From Chitinimonas taiwanensis DSM 18899 (lineage in GTDB: Bacteria > Pseudomonadota > Gammaproteobacteria > Burkholderiales > Chitinimonadaceae), in contig NZ_FPKR01000009.1 in NCBI RefSeq assembly GCF_900119825.1, forward strand, positions 124,001 to 188,000: 64,000 nucleotides of DNA. The letters run 5' to 3'. This document shows, piece by piece, positions 17,638 to 26,313 of this stretch (position 1 is its first letter; each line of letters starts with the position of its first letter). A program made the position numbers and the translations under genes. Under the pieces are notes generated by a model. The model was not told where the DNA came from and did no database searches. It saw only the letters and a program-made list of their open reading frames with translations.

Positions 17638-17979
17638 GTGGCCAAGTACCGTCGCAGTCCACCCGCCCCCCAGGCGGTGGCGCTAGCCTATCGCGATGGG
17701 GTGAATGCCCCGCGGGTGGTGGCCAAAGGGCGCGGCTTGATGGCCGAAACCATTATCGAGAAAGCCCGCGATGCGGGTGTCTATGTACATGAGTCACCCG
17801 AACTGGTGGCCTTGCTGATGCAGGTTGATCTCGACCAGCATATACCCCCCGAACTCTATCGCGCCGTGGCCGAACTGCTCGCCTTCATTCATTTCCTCGA
17901 GCGCGGTATCGAGGCAACGCCACCGCAGTTCGATCTGGCCGAGCTGGGCGAAGCATCGCCAAGCCAGGGCCAGAACTGA
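17638..17979 (+). CDS. Stand-alone FlhB C-terminal domain homologue (FhlB-like)
   Basis: A 113-residue protein with a GTG start placed one base after the fliK-like stop. It corresponds to the cytoplasmic domain of FlhB after the cleavage site: AVALAYRDGVNAPRVVAKG, then ARDAGVYVHESPELVALL and IPPELYRAVAELLAFIHFL. The NPTH autocleavage motif of true FlhB is absent; APQA stands in its place. There is no membrane region. Such soluble FlhB-C homologues can substitute for the FlhB C-terminus in some bacteria. Its pairing with a fliK-like gene supports a role in flagellar export gating. Confidence 0.85.
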   Translation: MAKYRRSPPAPQAVALAYRDGVNAPRVVAKGRGLMAETIIEKARDAGVYVHESPELVALLMQVDLDQHIPPELYRAVAELLAFIHFLERGIEATPPQFDLAELGEASPSQGQN

Positions 17980-18044
17980 GACAATCCCACCCCGCGCCGG
18001 CTTGGCTGGCGTGCCTCTCACATTCTCGACTCGCAAGGTGAACA

Positions 18045-18911
18045 ATGGCAGATATCGGATTTATCGGACTCGGCATCATGGGTCTGCCCATGGCGCGCAA
18101 TCTGGCCCAGGCCGGCCACCAGTTGCATGTCTGGGCGCGCCGGCCAGAAACGTTGCAGGCGATCGAGACCGACCCACGCTTTACCGTGCATGCCAGCCCG
18201 GCTCAGGTGGCGGCGGCCACGCAAGCAGTGTTTACCATCGTGGCCGACACCCCGGACGTCGAGGCGGTGCTGTTTGCTGAGCAGGGTATTCTGGCCGGTG
18301 CGCGGCCTGGTCTGATCGTGATCGATATGAGCACCGCATCGGCTGAAGCGACTCGGCGCTTTGCCGAACTGCTGGCCGCCAAGGGGGTGGACATGCTGGA
18401 TGCTCCGGTATCCGGCGGCGAGGTAGGCGCGATACAGGGCAACCTGTCCATCATGGTGGGTGGTAAGCCGGCGGTGTTTGAAGCGATCAAGCCCTTCTTC
18501 GCCTTGATGGGCAAGAATATCGTCCATGTCGGCAGCCACGGTGCCGGGCAGGTCGCCAAAGCCTGCAACCAGATCGTGGTCGGCGTCACGATCGAGGCGG
18601 TGGCCGAGGCGCTGACCTTTGCCCAGGCGCATGGTGTGGATGCCGGCAAGGTGCGCGAGGCGCTACTGGGCGGCTTTGCGGGTAGCCGGATTCTTGATAT
18701 TCATGGTCGGCGCATGCTGGAAGATGACTATCGCCCCGGCTTCAAAGCCACCCTGCATGCCAAGGATATGCGCATCGTCGCGCAAGGCATGGCTGCGCAT
18801 GACCTGACCTTGCCTTGTACCGAGCTGGTGGGGGAAAAGATGCAGACGCTGGCGCATGGCGAGTGGGCGGAAAGCGACTCTTCGGCCTTGTATAAGCTAC
18901 TTAAACACTAA
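18045..18911 (+). CDS. garR: 2-hydroxy-3-oxopropionate (tartronate semialdehyde) reductase
   Basis: A 288-residue beta-hydroxyacid dehydrogenase. The NAD(P)-binding motif is IGFIGLGIMGLPMARNLAQA, the substrate loop is DAPVSGGEVGAIQGNL, and the catalytic lysine is Lys172 in GAGQVAKACNQ. The length is normal. GarR reduces tartronate semialdehyde to glycerate; 3-hydroxyisobutyrate dehydrogenase is the close alternative and cannot be fully excluded. It follows the flagellar operon by 65 bases, and a strong terminator follows it. Confidence 0.85.
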   Translation: MADIGFIGLGIMGLPMARNLAQAGHQLHVWARRPETLQAIETDPRFTVHASPAQVAAATQAVFTIVADTPDVEAVLFAEQGILAGARPGLIVIDMSTASAEATRRFAELLAAKGVDMLDAPVSGGEVGAIQGNLSIMVGGKPAVFEAIKPFFALMGKNIVHVGSHGAGQVAKACNQIVVGVTIEAVAEALTFAQAHGVDAGKVREALLGGFAGSRILDIHGRRMLEDDYRPGFKATLHAKDMRIVAQGMAAHDLTLPCTELVGEKMQTLAHGEWAESDSSALYKLLKH

Positions 18912-18920
18912 CTACCCGAT

Positions 18921-19010
18921 GCGGCAAGAAGCGCCGCCCGCACTAAACAACCGGCAAATGTCTGTACGACATTTGCCGGTTTTGTTTTTGGGCGGCGATT
19001 TCTTGCCGCC
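18921..19010. terminator. Terminator hairpin nested inside a second inverted repeat
   Basis: The inner hairpin is a perfect 14-bp stem (AACCGGCAAATGTC, 18949-18962, with 18968-18981) and a five-base loop, followed by TTTGTTTTTG: a good rho-independent terminator for garR. It is flanked by an outer inverted repeat, GCGGCAAGAA...CGCCGCCC (18921-18939) and GGGCGGCG...TTCTTGCCGC (18990-19009), with small central differences. The outer arms could pair around the inner stem. Confidence 0.85.
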
Positions 19011-19074
19011 CACCACGGCCAGTCCTCGCTAGCAAAACAGAAAATTCACTTCAGGTAAAAAATAAATCATTAAA

Positions 19075-19087
19075 AATCAATTATTTA
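19075..19087 (+). promoter_or_regulatory. IHF-like binding site
   Basis: AATCAATTATTTA matches the IHF consensus WATCAANNNNTTR at every position and lies in an AT-rich stretch 17 bases upstream of the sigma-54 element. IHF bending between an enhancer and a sigma-54 promoter is common. The site is closer to the promoter than usual, so the match could be chance in AT-rich DNA. Confidence 0.5.
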
Positions 19088-19103
19088 AGTTTGAATTTCG
19101 TGC

Positions 19104-19119
19104 TGGCACACCCCTTGCA
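19104..19119 (+). promoter_or_regulatory. Sigma-54 (RpoN) promoter, probably of flagellin 2
   Basis: TGGCACA-CCCC-TTGCA agrees with the -24/-12 consensus TGGCAC-N5-TTGCA with correct GG-to-GC spacing. It points toward flagellin 2, whose start is 335 bases downstream. No sigma-28 element like that of flagellin 1 is seen in front of this gene. An activator of the FleQ/FlrC type is expected for such a promoter, but no enhancer is identified. Confidence 0.8.
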
Positions 19120-19332
19120 TTAACTCCCGCGTCCAAACCGTCAAGGGGGTCAGAGATGACCAAGCCGAGACCAAATCAATTACAGGTAGTTTGTCGACCA
19201 TGCCGGATAAAGGGCAGGCGAGGGCTTGGACGGGACATGAAAGCGGGGTGGGGTATGGATGCGCATTAGCGACGCCAACACCTCCCGCACCCAGGGCAGC
19301 AATGCCTGGCGTGTCTTTCATAAGTCGGTTTG

Positions 19333-19435
19333 TTGCCCGGGGGCATGGGTAGCAATCGTGGGGAAATTTAAAACGGCAAAAGCCACAGTTTCCATTCGGT
19401 TATCAGCACTAACCGCGTCCTGCTACCCAGGGCAA
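19333..19435 (+). other. Long-range inverted repeat in the flagellin 2 leader
   Basis: The 3' arm TGCTACCCAGGGCAA (19421-19435) is fully complementary to TTGCCC plus TGGGTAGCA (19333-19354), with a seven-base bulge in the 5' arm. About 66 bases lie between the arms and include a small GGTTA/TAACC hairpin. The 3' arm ends about seven bases before the flagellin 2 ribosome site, so pairing could affect translation or mRNA stability. Confidence 0.6.
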
Positions 19436-19454
19436 TCGGCATAGGAGAGCAATC

Positions 19455-21092
19455 ATGCAAGTCATCAACACCAATATTCCGTCGCTGAATGCGCAGCGGA
19501 ATCTGGATACCTCGAAGGGCAGTCTCGAAACTTCCCTGCAGCGCCTGTCTTCGGGCTTGCGCATCAACTCGGCACGCGATGACGCTGCCGGTCTGGCCAT
19601 CTCGGAGCGCATGTCTTCGCAGATCCGTGGCTCGGACCAGGCGCGCCGCAATGCCAACGACGGTGTATCGCTGGCTCAAGTCGGCGAGGGCGCACTGTCG
19701 CAGATGGGCGATATCATGCAGCGGATTCGCGAGCTGGCGGTTCAGTCGGCCAACGCGACCAACTCGCCGCAGGATCGCGCCGCACTGAATTCCGAAGTCA
19801 GCCAGCTGACCGCCGAACTCGATCGTTTCGCAGTAGCCACCGACTTCAACGGCCTCAAGTTGTTCGATGGCAGCTATGGCGCGGCCATTTACCAAGTTGG
19901 CGCGAATGCCAACCAGACGATTACCGCGACCACCGCCAACTTCCGCACCAATAACTACGGCAGTTTCCAGGTGCGTAACACCACCCAGTTTGCTACCTAC
20001 GCGGTTACCGGTAGCTTTACCGGTACTGCCTTCGGCGGTCAGCTGAGCAGCGGCGGCACGGTGATTGCCGGCTCGGGTGGTGCATCGGGCAGCCTGGTCA
20101 TCAACGGCGGCAATGGTGGCGCAACGATCAGCACACTGACTTCGGCATCCAGCGCCCGCGATTTGGCTGCTGAAATCAATGCATCCAATACCGGCGTGCG
20201 TGCCACGGCACGTAACCAGGCAAATATCCAGTTCGCCGCCACCACCGGCCTGTCCTACTCGATCAATGTGACCGGCGCGAATACCGGTCCGGTCAATGTG
20301 ACCTTCCAAGTCAAGGACGGCCGCACGGCATCCGGTCTGCAGGAAGCGGTACAGGCATTCAATGACCGCTCCTCGCAGACCGGCATCACCGCGCGTCTGA
20401 ACGATACCGCCGACGGCCTGATCCTGACCAATGACGACGGCAGCGACATCATGCTGCAATCGGTCTCGACCACGCAGAATGGCGCCGTGTGCGGCACCAT
20501 CTCGCTGTCTACCGGTGGTCTCGGCGGCACGCCGCTTGGCCAGGCTTTCACCATCACGGCGAACGGCTCGGGTGGCGCGGCAGGTGGGGCGACCCAGACA
20601 TCCGGCAGCGTGCTGAAGATTGGTGGCCAGGTCACCCTGGACTCGGACAAGAGCTACTCGATCGGCACCAGCAGCTTCGGTCTGCAGAGCGGCACGCTGA
20701 CTTCCTCGGGCAATACCTTGGGCGGCACCTCGGGCTTGTTCCTGAATTCGGGTACCAGCATCGGTTCGACGCTCGCCTCGGTCAGCACGCTGGATATCAG
20801 CACCGTGGATGGTGCTACCCAAGCGCTGCGCATCGTGGATAGTGCCTTGGCCACCATCAGTGGTCAGCGCGCCGCCTTCGGTGCCCTGCAGAACCGCTTC
20901 ATGGCCACGATCACCAATTTGCAGGTCACCTCGGAAAACCTGTCGGCCTCCCGTTCGCGGATTCGCGATGCCGACTTCGCGGCCGAAACCGCGAACCTGA
21001 CCCGCGCGCAAATTCTTCAACAGGCTGGCACCGCGATGCTCTCGCAAGCGAATGCCCTGCCGAATCAAGTCCTGTCACTGCTGCGTAGTTAA
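19455..21092 (+). CDS. Flagellin 2 (sigma-54-type promoter)
   Basis: A 545-residue flagellin paralogous to the protein at 10936. The N-terminus starts with the same [17 protein letters not shown], and the C-terminus has SRSRIRDADFAAETA and ends LPNQVLSLLRS. The middle shares blocks such as [24 protein letters not shown] and the NGSGGAAGG loop. It has a single cysteine, Cys346 (AVCGTIS), which is unusual for a flagellin. The gene is monocistronic, with a strong terminator after it and its own long upstream region. The ribosome site TAGGAG and surrounding bases match those of flagellin 1 and flaG. It is probably a second filament subunit, possibly in a distinct filament segment. Confidence 0.95.
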   Translation: MQVINTNIPSLNAQRNLDTSKGSLETSLQRLSSGLRINSARDDAAGLAISERMSSQIRGSDQARRNANDGVSLAQVGEGALSQMGDIMQRIRELAVQSANATNSPQDRAALNSEVSQLTAELDRFAVATDFNGLKLFDGSYGAAIYQVGANANQTITATTANFRTNNYGSFQVRNTTQFATYAVTGSFTGTAFGGQLSSGGTVIAGSGGASGSLVINGGNGGATISTLTSASSARDLAAEINASNTGVRATARNQANIQFAATTGLSYSINVTGANTGPVNVTFQVKDGRTASGLQEAVQAFNDRSSQTGITARLNDTADGLILTNDDGSDIMLQSVSTTQNGAVCGTISLSTGGLGGTPLGQAFTITANGSGGAAGGATQTSGSVLKIGGQVTLDSDKSYSIGTSSFGLQSGTLTSSGNTLGGTSGLFLNSGTSIGSTLASVSTLDISTVDGATQALRIVDSALATISGQRAAFGALQNRFMATITNLQVTSENLSASRSRIRDADFAAETANLTRAQILQQAGTAMLSQANALPNQVLSLLRS

Positions 21093-21120
21093 GCCCCCGG
21101 ATACTGTGCAGCAGTTTTTC

Positions 21121-21150
21121 AAGCCAGCGGATTACTCCGCTGGCTTTTTT
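21121..21150 (+). terminator. Terminator of flagellin 2
   Basis: A perfect 11-bp stem (AAGCCAGCGGA / TCCGCTGGCTT) with a TTAC loop and a following T-run. It also separates flagellin 2 from the convergent rlmJ gene. Confidence 0.93.
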
Positions 21151-21174
21151 GCTTGCCAGCTTGGCGACTAGTAC

Positions 21175-22020
21175 TTAACCGGCTTGCTGTTCGAGTACGT
21201 AGCTGGCGCCCTGATCGAGGCCAAGCACATCGCGCAGATAGGGTAGATTGGCCTTCAGCTCGTCATGCAGCATCCAGGGCGGGTTGAGGATAAACAGCCC
21301 GCTGCCGTGCATGCCGAAGCCATCCTCGCGCGGTTGATGCACGCTCAGGGTCACATGCAGCCAGCTCTTCACCGGCAGTTGCTTGAGCTGACTGATCATC
21401 TGGCGTGGTTCACTACGCTGCAGCAAGGGGTACCACAGTGCGTATACCCCCGTAGGGAAGCGCTTGAGCGCATCCTCCAGCGCCACCACCACGCGTTGGT
21501 AGTCCTTCTTATCCTCATAGGGCGGGTCGATCAGGGTCAGCGCGCGGCGCGGCGGCGGCGGCAGCATGGCCTTCAGACCGGCAAAGCCATCGCCCTTCTG
21601 GGCCAGGGCCTGACGGCCCGCTTCGCGCATATTTTCTTCCAGCAGCGGGAAATCGGTCGGGTGCAGCTCGAACAGACGCAGCTTGTCAGCCGGGCGTAGC
21701 ATTTGAAGGGCGACCCAGGGTGAGCCTGGGTACAGCTTGAGCTGCCCATCCGGATTCAGCTCGCGCACCAATTGCACATACTCGGCGAGACCGGGCGGCA
21801 AATCCTGCCGGCCCAGCAGGCGGGCGATGCCGGTCGCGTACTCGGCGTTCTTTGCGGCGTACTGGCTGTCGAGCTGATAGCAGCCGGCACCGGCATGGGT
21901 GTCGATATACCAGTAGGCTTTGTCCTTCTGGTTCAAGTAAGCCAGCATGCTTGCAAGCACATAGTGTTTGAGCACATCGGCATGGTTGCCGGCATGGAAG
22001 GCGTGGCGATAACTGAGCAT
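21175..22020 (-). CDS. rlmJ: 23S rRNA (adenine(2030)-N6)-methyltransferase
   Basis: A 281-residue protein starting MLSYRHAFHAGNHADVLKH, which is the characteristic RlmJ N-terminus; a longer in-frame version exists but the extra 50 residues have no family match. The SAM methyltransferase motif IV is LIDPPYEDKKDY (DPPY), typical of adenine-N6 methylation. IDTHAGAG is motif I. The enzyme modifies A2030 of 23S rRNA in E. coli. It is convergent with flagellin 2 and divergent from cysD. Confidence 0.93.
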   Translation of the reverse strand: MLSYRHAFHAGNHADVLKHYVLASMLAYLNQKDKAYWYIDTHAGAGCYQLDSQYAAKNAEYATGIARLLGRQDLPPGLAEYVQLVRELNPDGQLKLYPGSPWVALQMLRPADKLRLFELHPTDFPLLEENMREAGRQALAQKGDGFAGLKAMLPPPPRRALTLIDPPYEDKKDYQRVVVALEDALKRFPTGVYALWYPLLQRSEPRQMISQLKQLPVKSWLHVTLSVHQPREDGFGMHGSGLFILNPPWMLHDELKANLPYLRDVLGLDQGASYVLEQQAG

Positions 22021-22191
22021 GGGAAGCAGACTTGAGAGGTGAGGGCGGATTTTAGCCCGAGCGCCGCCTACGCGCCGACTTGATAACCATATGCCAATTC
22101 GGTTTTTCTGCTCGCTGCGGCCTTCTGGTAAAACGTCTGCCTGAGATTGGCGGCCGTGGCCGCTCCACAACGATCAAGCGATGTCTTCACC

Positions 22192-23118
22192 ATGAGCACG
22201 ATTTCCCCCCAAAGGCTGACGCACCTCAAGCAGCTGGAAGCCGAATCGATCCACATCATCCGCGAAGTGGCGGCCGAGTTCGACAACCCGGTCATGCTGT
22301 ATTCGATCGGCAAGGATTCGGCCGTGATGCTGCACTTGGCCAAGAAGGCCTTCGCGCCAGGCAAGCCACCGTTCCCACTCATGCATGTGGACACCACCTG
22401 GAAGTTCCAGGAGATGTACAAGCTGCGCGAAAAGCAGAAGGCCGAAGGCTGGAACCTGATCACCTATGTGAACGAAGAGGGCGTGAAGGCGGGCATCAAT
22501 CCGTTCACCGCCGGCAGTGCCAAGCACACCGATGTGATGAAGACCGAGGGTCTCAAGCAGGCGCTGAACAAATACGGCTTTGATGCCGCGTTTGGTGGTG
22601 CACGGCGCGATGAGGAGAAGAGCCGCGCCAAGGAGCGCGTCTATTCCTTCCGCGACAAGCACCATCGCTGGGATCCGAAGAACCAGCGCCCCGAGCTATG
22701 GAATGTCTACAACGCCAAGATCGACAAGGGCGAGAGCATCCGCGTCTTCCCGCTCTCGAATTGGACCGAGCTCGATATCTGGCAGTACATCTTTCTGGAA
22801 AACATTGAGATCGTGCCGCTGTACTTCTCGGCCGAGCGCCCGGTGGTCAATCTGAATGGCACGCTGGTGATGATTGATGACGACCGGATTCTTGAATATC
22901 TGACGCCGGAGCAGAAGGCCAGCATTCAGACCCGCTCGGTACGTTTCCGTACCCTCGGCTGCTATCCACTGACCGGTGCGGTGGAATCGACGGCCGCCAC
23001 GCTGCCGGAGGTGATCCAGGAAATGCTGCTGACCACCACCAGCGAACGGCAGGGGCGTGTCATTGACCATGATTCCAGTGGTTCGATGGAAAAGAAAAAG
23101 ATGGAAGGCTACTTCTGA
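22192..23118 (+). CDS. cysD: Sulfate adenylyltransferase subunit 2
   Basis: A 308-residue subunit that makes adenosine 5'-phosphosulfate from ATP and sulfate. It has the PP-loop ATP pyrophosphatase motif [18 protein letters not shown] and the conserved [15 protein letters not shown] segment. The start [12 protein letters not shown] at 22192 is chosen over an upstream TTG, because the family begins here. It works with CysN, encoded 176 bases downstream. The upstream 170 bases, shared with divergent rlmJ, contain no promoter I can call with confidence. Confidence 0.95.
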   Translation: MSTISPQRLTHLKQLEAESIHIIREVAAEFDNPVMLYSIGKDSAVMLHLAKKAFAPGKPPFPLMHVDTTWKFQEMYKLREKQKAEGWNLITYVNEEGVKAGINPFTAGSAKHTDVMKTEGLKQALNKYGFDAAFGGARRDEEKSRAKERVYSFRDKHHRWDPKNQRPELWNVYNAKIDKGESIRVFPLSNWTELDIWQYIFLENIEIVPLYFSAERPVVNLNGTLVMIDDDRILEYLTPEQKASIQTRSVRFRTLGCYPLTGAVESTAATLPEVIQEMLLTTTSERQGRVIDHDSSGSMEKKKMEGYF

Positions 23119-23294
23119 TGACGCGTAAATTGCATTGTCAGGGCTGAGTTCTGAGCCCCGCCCGGCCAAGCCGGGCGCTAAGCGACCGGGGTCAAGCAAG
23201 TGGCCTATTCTTGATTGACTCCACTCCCCCCGCCCTCGCCGCCGCGAGGGAGCCTCGCTGACGCGAGAGCGTGACTTGTTACAGGCCCTTCGCT
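23119..23294 (+). other. cysD-cysN spacer with several GC hairpins
   Basis: This 176-base gap is long for a cysDN pair. It contains CGCCCGGC/GCCGGGCG (about 23158-23177), CCCTCGC/GCGAGGG with a four-base loop (23233-23250) and CTCGC/GCGAG (23254-23267). No gene fits in it. There is no T-tract, so these are not classic terminators; they could tune cysN expression or be remnants of an intergenic repeat. Confidence 0.55.
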
Positions 23295-24734
23295 ATGTCT
23301 CACCAATCCGATCTGATCGCCAGCGACATCCTGGCCTACCTCAAGCAGCATGAGAACAAGGACATGCTGCGCTTCATTACCTGCGGCAATGTCGATGATG
23401 GCAAGTCCACGCTGATCGGCCGCCTGCTGCATGACTCCAAGCTGATCTTCGAAGACCAGCTGGCCGCCATTCAGCGCGACTCGCAGAAGTACAACACCAC
23501 CGAGGATGAGATTGACCTGGCCTTGCTGGTGGATGGCTTGCAGGCCGAGCGTGAGCAGGGGATTACCATTGATGTCGCCTATCGCTACTTCAGCACCGAC
23601 AAACGCAAGTTCATCATTGCCGACTGCCCGGGCCACGAGCAGTACACGCGCAATATGGCGACCGGTGCGTCCACCAGCAATCTGGCCATCATCCTGATCG
23701 ACGCGCGCCGCGGCGTGCAGACTCAGACCCGCCGCCACAGCTTTATCGTCAGCCTGTTGGGCATCAAGCATGTGATCGTGGCGGTGAACAAGATGGACTT
23801 GGTCGACTTCGATCAGACCGTATACGAGCGCATCCAGGCCGAATACCTGGCCTTTGCCGAGCAGCTGGCCATTCCCGACATCCGCTTTGTGCCGATCTCG
23901 GCCCTGCGTGGCGACAATGTGGTCAATCCATCCGCCAAGGCACCGTGGTACCAAGGTCCGACCCTGATGAGCCTGCTTGAGTCGGTCGAGGTCGATCACG
24001 ATGTACACCTCGATGCCTTCCGCCTGCCGGTCCAGTATGTGAACCGGCCCAATCTCGACTTCCGTGGCTTCTGCGGCACGATTGCCGCCGGCACCATCCA
24101 GCCGGGGGACAGCGTGGTGGCCTTGCCGTCGGGCAAGCAAAGTCGCGTGAAGGCCGTGGTCAGCTATGAGGGGGAGCAAGCGTCTGCCCAAGTAGGCCAG
24201 GCGATCACGCTGACCCTGGAAGATGAGATCGATGTCTCGCGCGGCGATATGCTGGTCAAGGCCAGCGAAACCCGGCCGAATGTATCGACCGCCTTCGACG
24301 CGCACATCGTGTGGATGAATGAGCAGCCCTTGCTGCTGGGTAAGGAATACGCGTTCAAACTGGCCGGCAAGCAGGTATTCGGCCGCGTCGAGCGCATTCT
24401 GCAGCGCGTGGATGTCAACAGCCTGGCGGTATCCGAGGCTGAGCAGCTGGCGCTGAATGAGATCGGCCTGTGCCGCATCAGTGTGAACGCGCCCGTGGTG
24501 TTCGATGCCTACCGCGAATGCCGCGGCACCGGCAGCTTTATCCTGATCGACCGCCTGTCCAATGCTACCGCCGGTGCCGGCATGATTGCCGCGGCGGCCG
24601 TGGCGGAGGCAAACCCGCTCGCACAGGACGAGCTGGCTCGCCTGCGCGCGTTTGAGCTGGAACTGAACCAGTTGGTGCGCAAGCACTTCCCGCATTGGGA
24701 AGCGCGCGATATCAGCAAGCTATTCGGCAACTGA
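23295..24734 (+). CDS. cysN: Sulfate adenylyltransferase subunit 1 (GTPase)
   Basis: A 479-residue EF-Tu-like GTPase. It has the P-loop GNVDDGKS (residues 32-39 or so), the G3 motif [16 protein letters not shown] and the G4 motif NKMD. It drives ATP sulfurylase activity with CysD. The length shows that no CysC (APS kinase) domain is fused at the C-terminus, unlike CysNC proteins. The start [12 protein letters not shown] is preferred over an upstream in-frame ATG because the family N-terminus aligns here. Confidence 0.95.
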   Translation: MSHQSDLIASDILAYLKQHENKDMLRFITCGNVDDGKSTLIGRLLHDSKLIFEDQLAAIQRDSQKYNTTEDEIDLALLVDGLQAEREQGITIDVAYRYFSTDKRKFIIADCPGHEQYTRNMATGASTSNLAIILIDARRGVQTQTRRHSFIVSLLGIKHVIVAVNKMDLVDFDQTVYERIQAEYLAFAEQLAIPDIRFVPISALRGDNVVNPSAKAPWYQGPTLMSLLESVEVDHDVHLDAFRLPVQYVNRPNLDFRGFCGTIAAGTIQPGDSVVALPSGKQSRVKAVVSYEGEQASAQVGQAITLTLEDEIDVSRGDMLVKASETRPNVSTAFDAHIVWMNEQPLLLGKEYAFKLAGKQVFGRVERILQRVDVNSLAVSEAEQLALNEIGLCRISVNAPVVFDAYRECRGTGSFILIDRLSNATAGAGMIAAAAVAEANPLAQDELARLRAFELELNQLVRKHFPHWEARDISKLFGN

Positions 24735-24748
24735 TTCCCACGCTGTTG

Positions 24749-24788
24749 AACGCCGATGGCCACCCGCAAAGGTGGCCATCGGCGTTTA
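24749..24788 (+). terminator. Terminator after cysN
   Basis: A perfect 16-bp stem (AACGCCGATGGCCACC / GGTGGCCATCGGCGTT) with a six-base loop, followed by TATATATC and more T-rich sequence. It begins 15 bases after the cysN stop. Confidence 0.88.
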
Positions 24789-24894
24789 TATATCTTGCTT
24801 TGTAGTCGGGCAGCTGCCCGCTACTTGGGCATTTCACGGCAAAATGGCGCAGGGCTGAAAACGGTTTCAGCTCTGAAACATCCGAGCCCGCACC

Positions 24895-26286
24895 ATGTCC
24901 CGTACCACCACCTCGGCCGTCAAGCCCAGCCTCCTGGCGCTGGCCTGGCCCATCTTCATCGAACAGCTGCTGCACCTGACCACCGGCATGGTCGATACCT
25001 TTATGGTCAGCCATATCTCGGACGACGCAGTAGCGGCGCTCGGCACGGCCAACCAGATCGTCGTGCTGTTCGTGATCCTATTCGGCTTTGTCGGCATCGG
25101 CACCAGCGTGGTGGTCACCCATCATCTGGGTGGCGGCGATAGGGCAGGGGCGGATCGGATCGCTGCCACGGCCATCGGGGTCAATACCTGGCTTGGGCTC
25201 CTGGCCAGCCTGTTTGTCTACTTTGCTGCTGAGCCGTTGTTGAAGCTGATGCAGCTCTCACCCGCGCTGCGCGAATACGCCTTGCCCTTCCTGGCCCTGA
25301 TGGGCGGCACGCTATTTCTCGAGGCGATGAATCTGGCCATCTCGGCCGTGCTGCGCGCACACGGCCATACGCGTGACCCGATGCTGGTAGCGATCGGCCA
25401 GAACATCCTCAATATCATCGGCAATGCCGTGCTGCTGTTCGGCCTGTTCGGTGCACCCAAGATGGGAGTAGTTGGCGTGGCGCTGTCCACCGTGTTCAGC
25501 CGTCTGGTGGCTTGCCTCGTCATGTGGGCCTTGCTCGAATACCGGATTCATCTGAGCGTACGCGCGCGTGATTTCTTCGATGTCTCACGCGAGCGGCTCG
25601 CGCGCATCTTGCATATTGGTTTACCTGCGGCTGGCGAACAGATCAGCTGGTATCTGGCCTTCATGACCGTGACCGCGTTTACCGCGCGTATGGGCGATCA
25701 AGCACTGGCTACCCAGTCCTATGCGATGCAGCTGGTGTGGGTGGTGGTGCTATGCAGCGTGGCGATCGGCTTGGCGACCGAGATTGTCATCGGCCATCTG
25801 GTCGGCGCCGGTCAGTTCGATGAAGCGTATCGCCAGCTGCTACGCAGCCTGCGGGTCGGTTTTGGCATCGCGCTGATCGTGGCCGCGCTGGTGGCGCTGT
25901 TTGCGCCGCTGCTGCTAGGCATCTTCACCTCTGACCCGGCCATCATCGCCACTGGCGCCTTGCTGATGCGCATTGGCCTGATTCTGGAGCCGGGGCGGGT
26001 GTTCAATATCGTGGTGATCAACTCGTTGCGCGCGACCGGTGACGCGCGCTACCCGGTGCTGATCGGCGCATTCTCGATGTGGGGCGTGCTCGCCTTCGGC
26101 AGCTGGCTGCTCGGCACCTTCTTTGGCCTTGGACTGGTCGGGGTGTGGATCGCCATGGCTGCCGATGAGTGGCTGCGCGGCATGCTCATGTACCGGCGCT
26201 GGAAGCAGCGCAAATGGTTGAAGTATGCGCAGCGCACCCATGCCAAGGTGCAGGCCGGCGTGCATGGCGAACCGGCCAGCGCTTGA
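24895..26286 (+). CDS. MATE-family multidrug/Na+ antiporter
   Basis: A 463-residue inner-membrane protein with about 12 hydrophobic segments arranged as two similar halves, as in MATE exporters. The start has LALAWPIFIEQLLHLTTGMV followed by DTFMVSHISDDAVAALG, which is the family's N-terminal helix 1 pattern. It should export cationic drugs in exchange for Na+ or H+; the substrate is not predictable. A short hairpin (GCTGAAA-ACGG-TTTCAGC, 24854-24871) lies in the leader. No strong ribosome site is seen before the ATG. It is convergent with glnD. Confidence 0.88.
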   Translation: MSRTTTSAVKPSLLALAWPIFIEQLLHLTTGMVDTFMVSHISDDAVAALGTANQIVVLFVILFGFVGIGTSVVVTHHLGGGDRAGADRIAATAIGVNTWLGLLASLFVYFAAEPLLKLMQLSPALREYALPFLALMGGTLFLEAMNLAISAVLRAHGHTRDPMLVAIGQNILNIIGNAVLLFGLFGAPKMGVVGVALSTVFSRLVACLVMWALLEYRIHLSVRARDFFDVSRERLARILHIGLPAAGEQISWYLAFMTVTAFTARMGDQALATQSYAMQLVWVVVLCSVAIGLATEIVIGHLVGAGQFDEAYRQLLRSLRVGFGIALIVAALVALFAPLLLGIFTSDPAIIATGALLMRIGLILEPGRVFNIVVINSLRATGDARYPVLIGAFSMWGVLAFGSWLLGTFFGLGLVGVWIAMAADEWLRGMLMYRRWKQRKWLKYAQRTHAKVQAGVHGEPASA

Positions 26287-26313
26287 GGCCGCGCGCGCTG
26301 ATTGGCTTCCCTG

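Larger units (their letters stand above)
18912..19454. other. 543-base non-coding region upstream of flagellin 2
   Basis: No convincing gene is present. From left to right it holds a nested inverted repeat and terminator, an AT-rich tract (about 19030-19100) with an IHF-like site, a sigma-54 promoter, and a leader of over 300 bases with a long-range inverted repeat that ends just before the flagellin 2 ribosome site. Each is listed separately. Confidence 0.8.

Noticed and set aside
19368-21068. Long open frame (566 codons) antisense to flagellin 2
   Set aside because: It mirrors the GC-rich, biased codon pattern of flagellin; no family motif or ribosome site.
23205-24695. Open frame of 496 codons antisense to cysN
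   Set aside because: cysN is certain from its GTPase motifs; the antisense frame has none.
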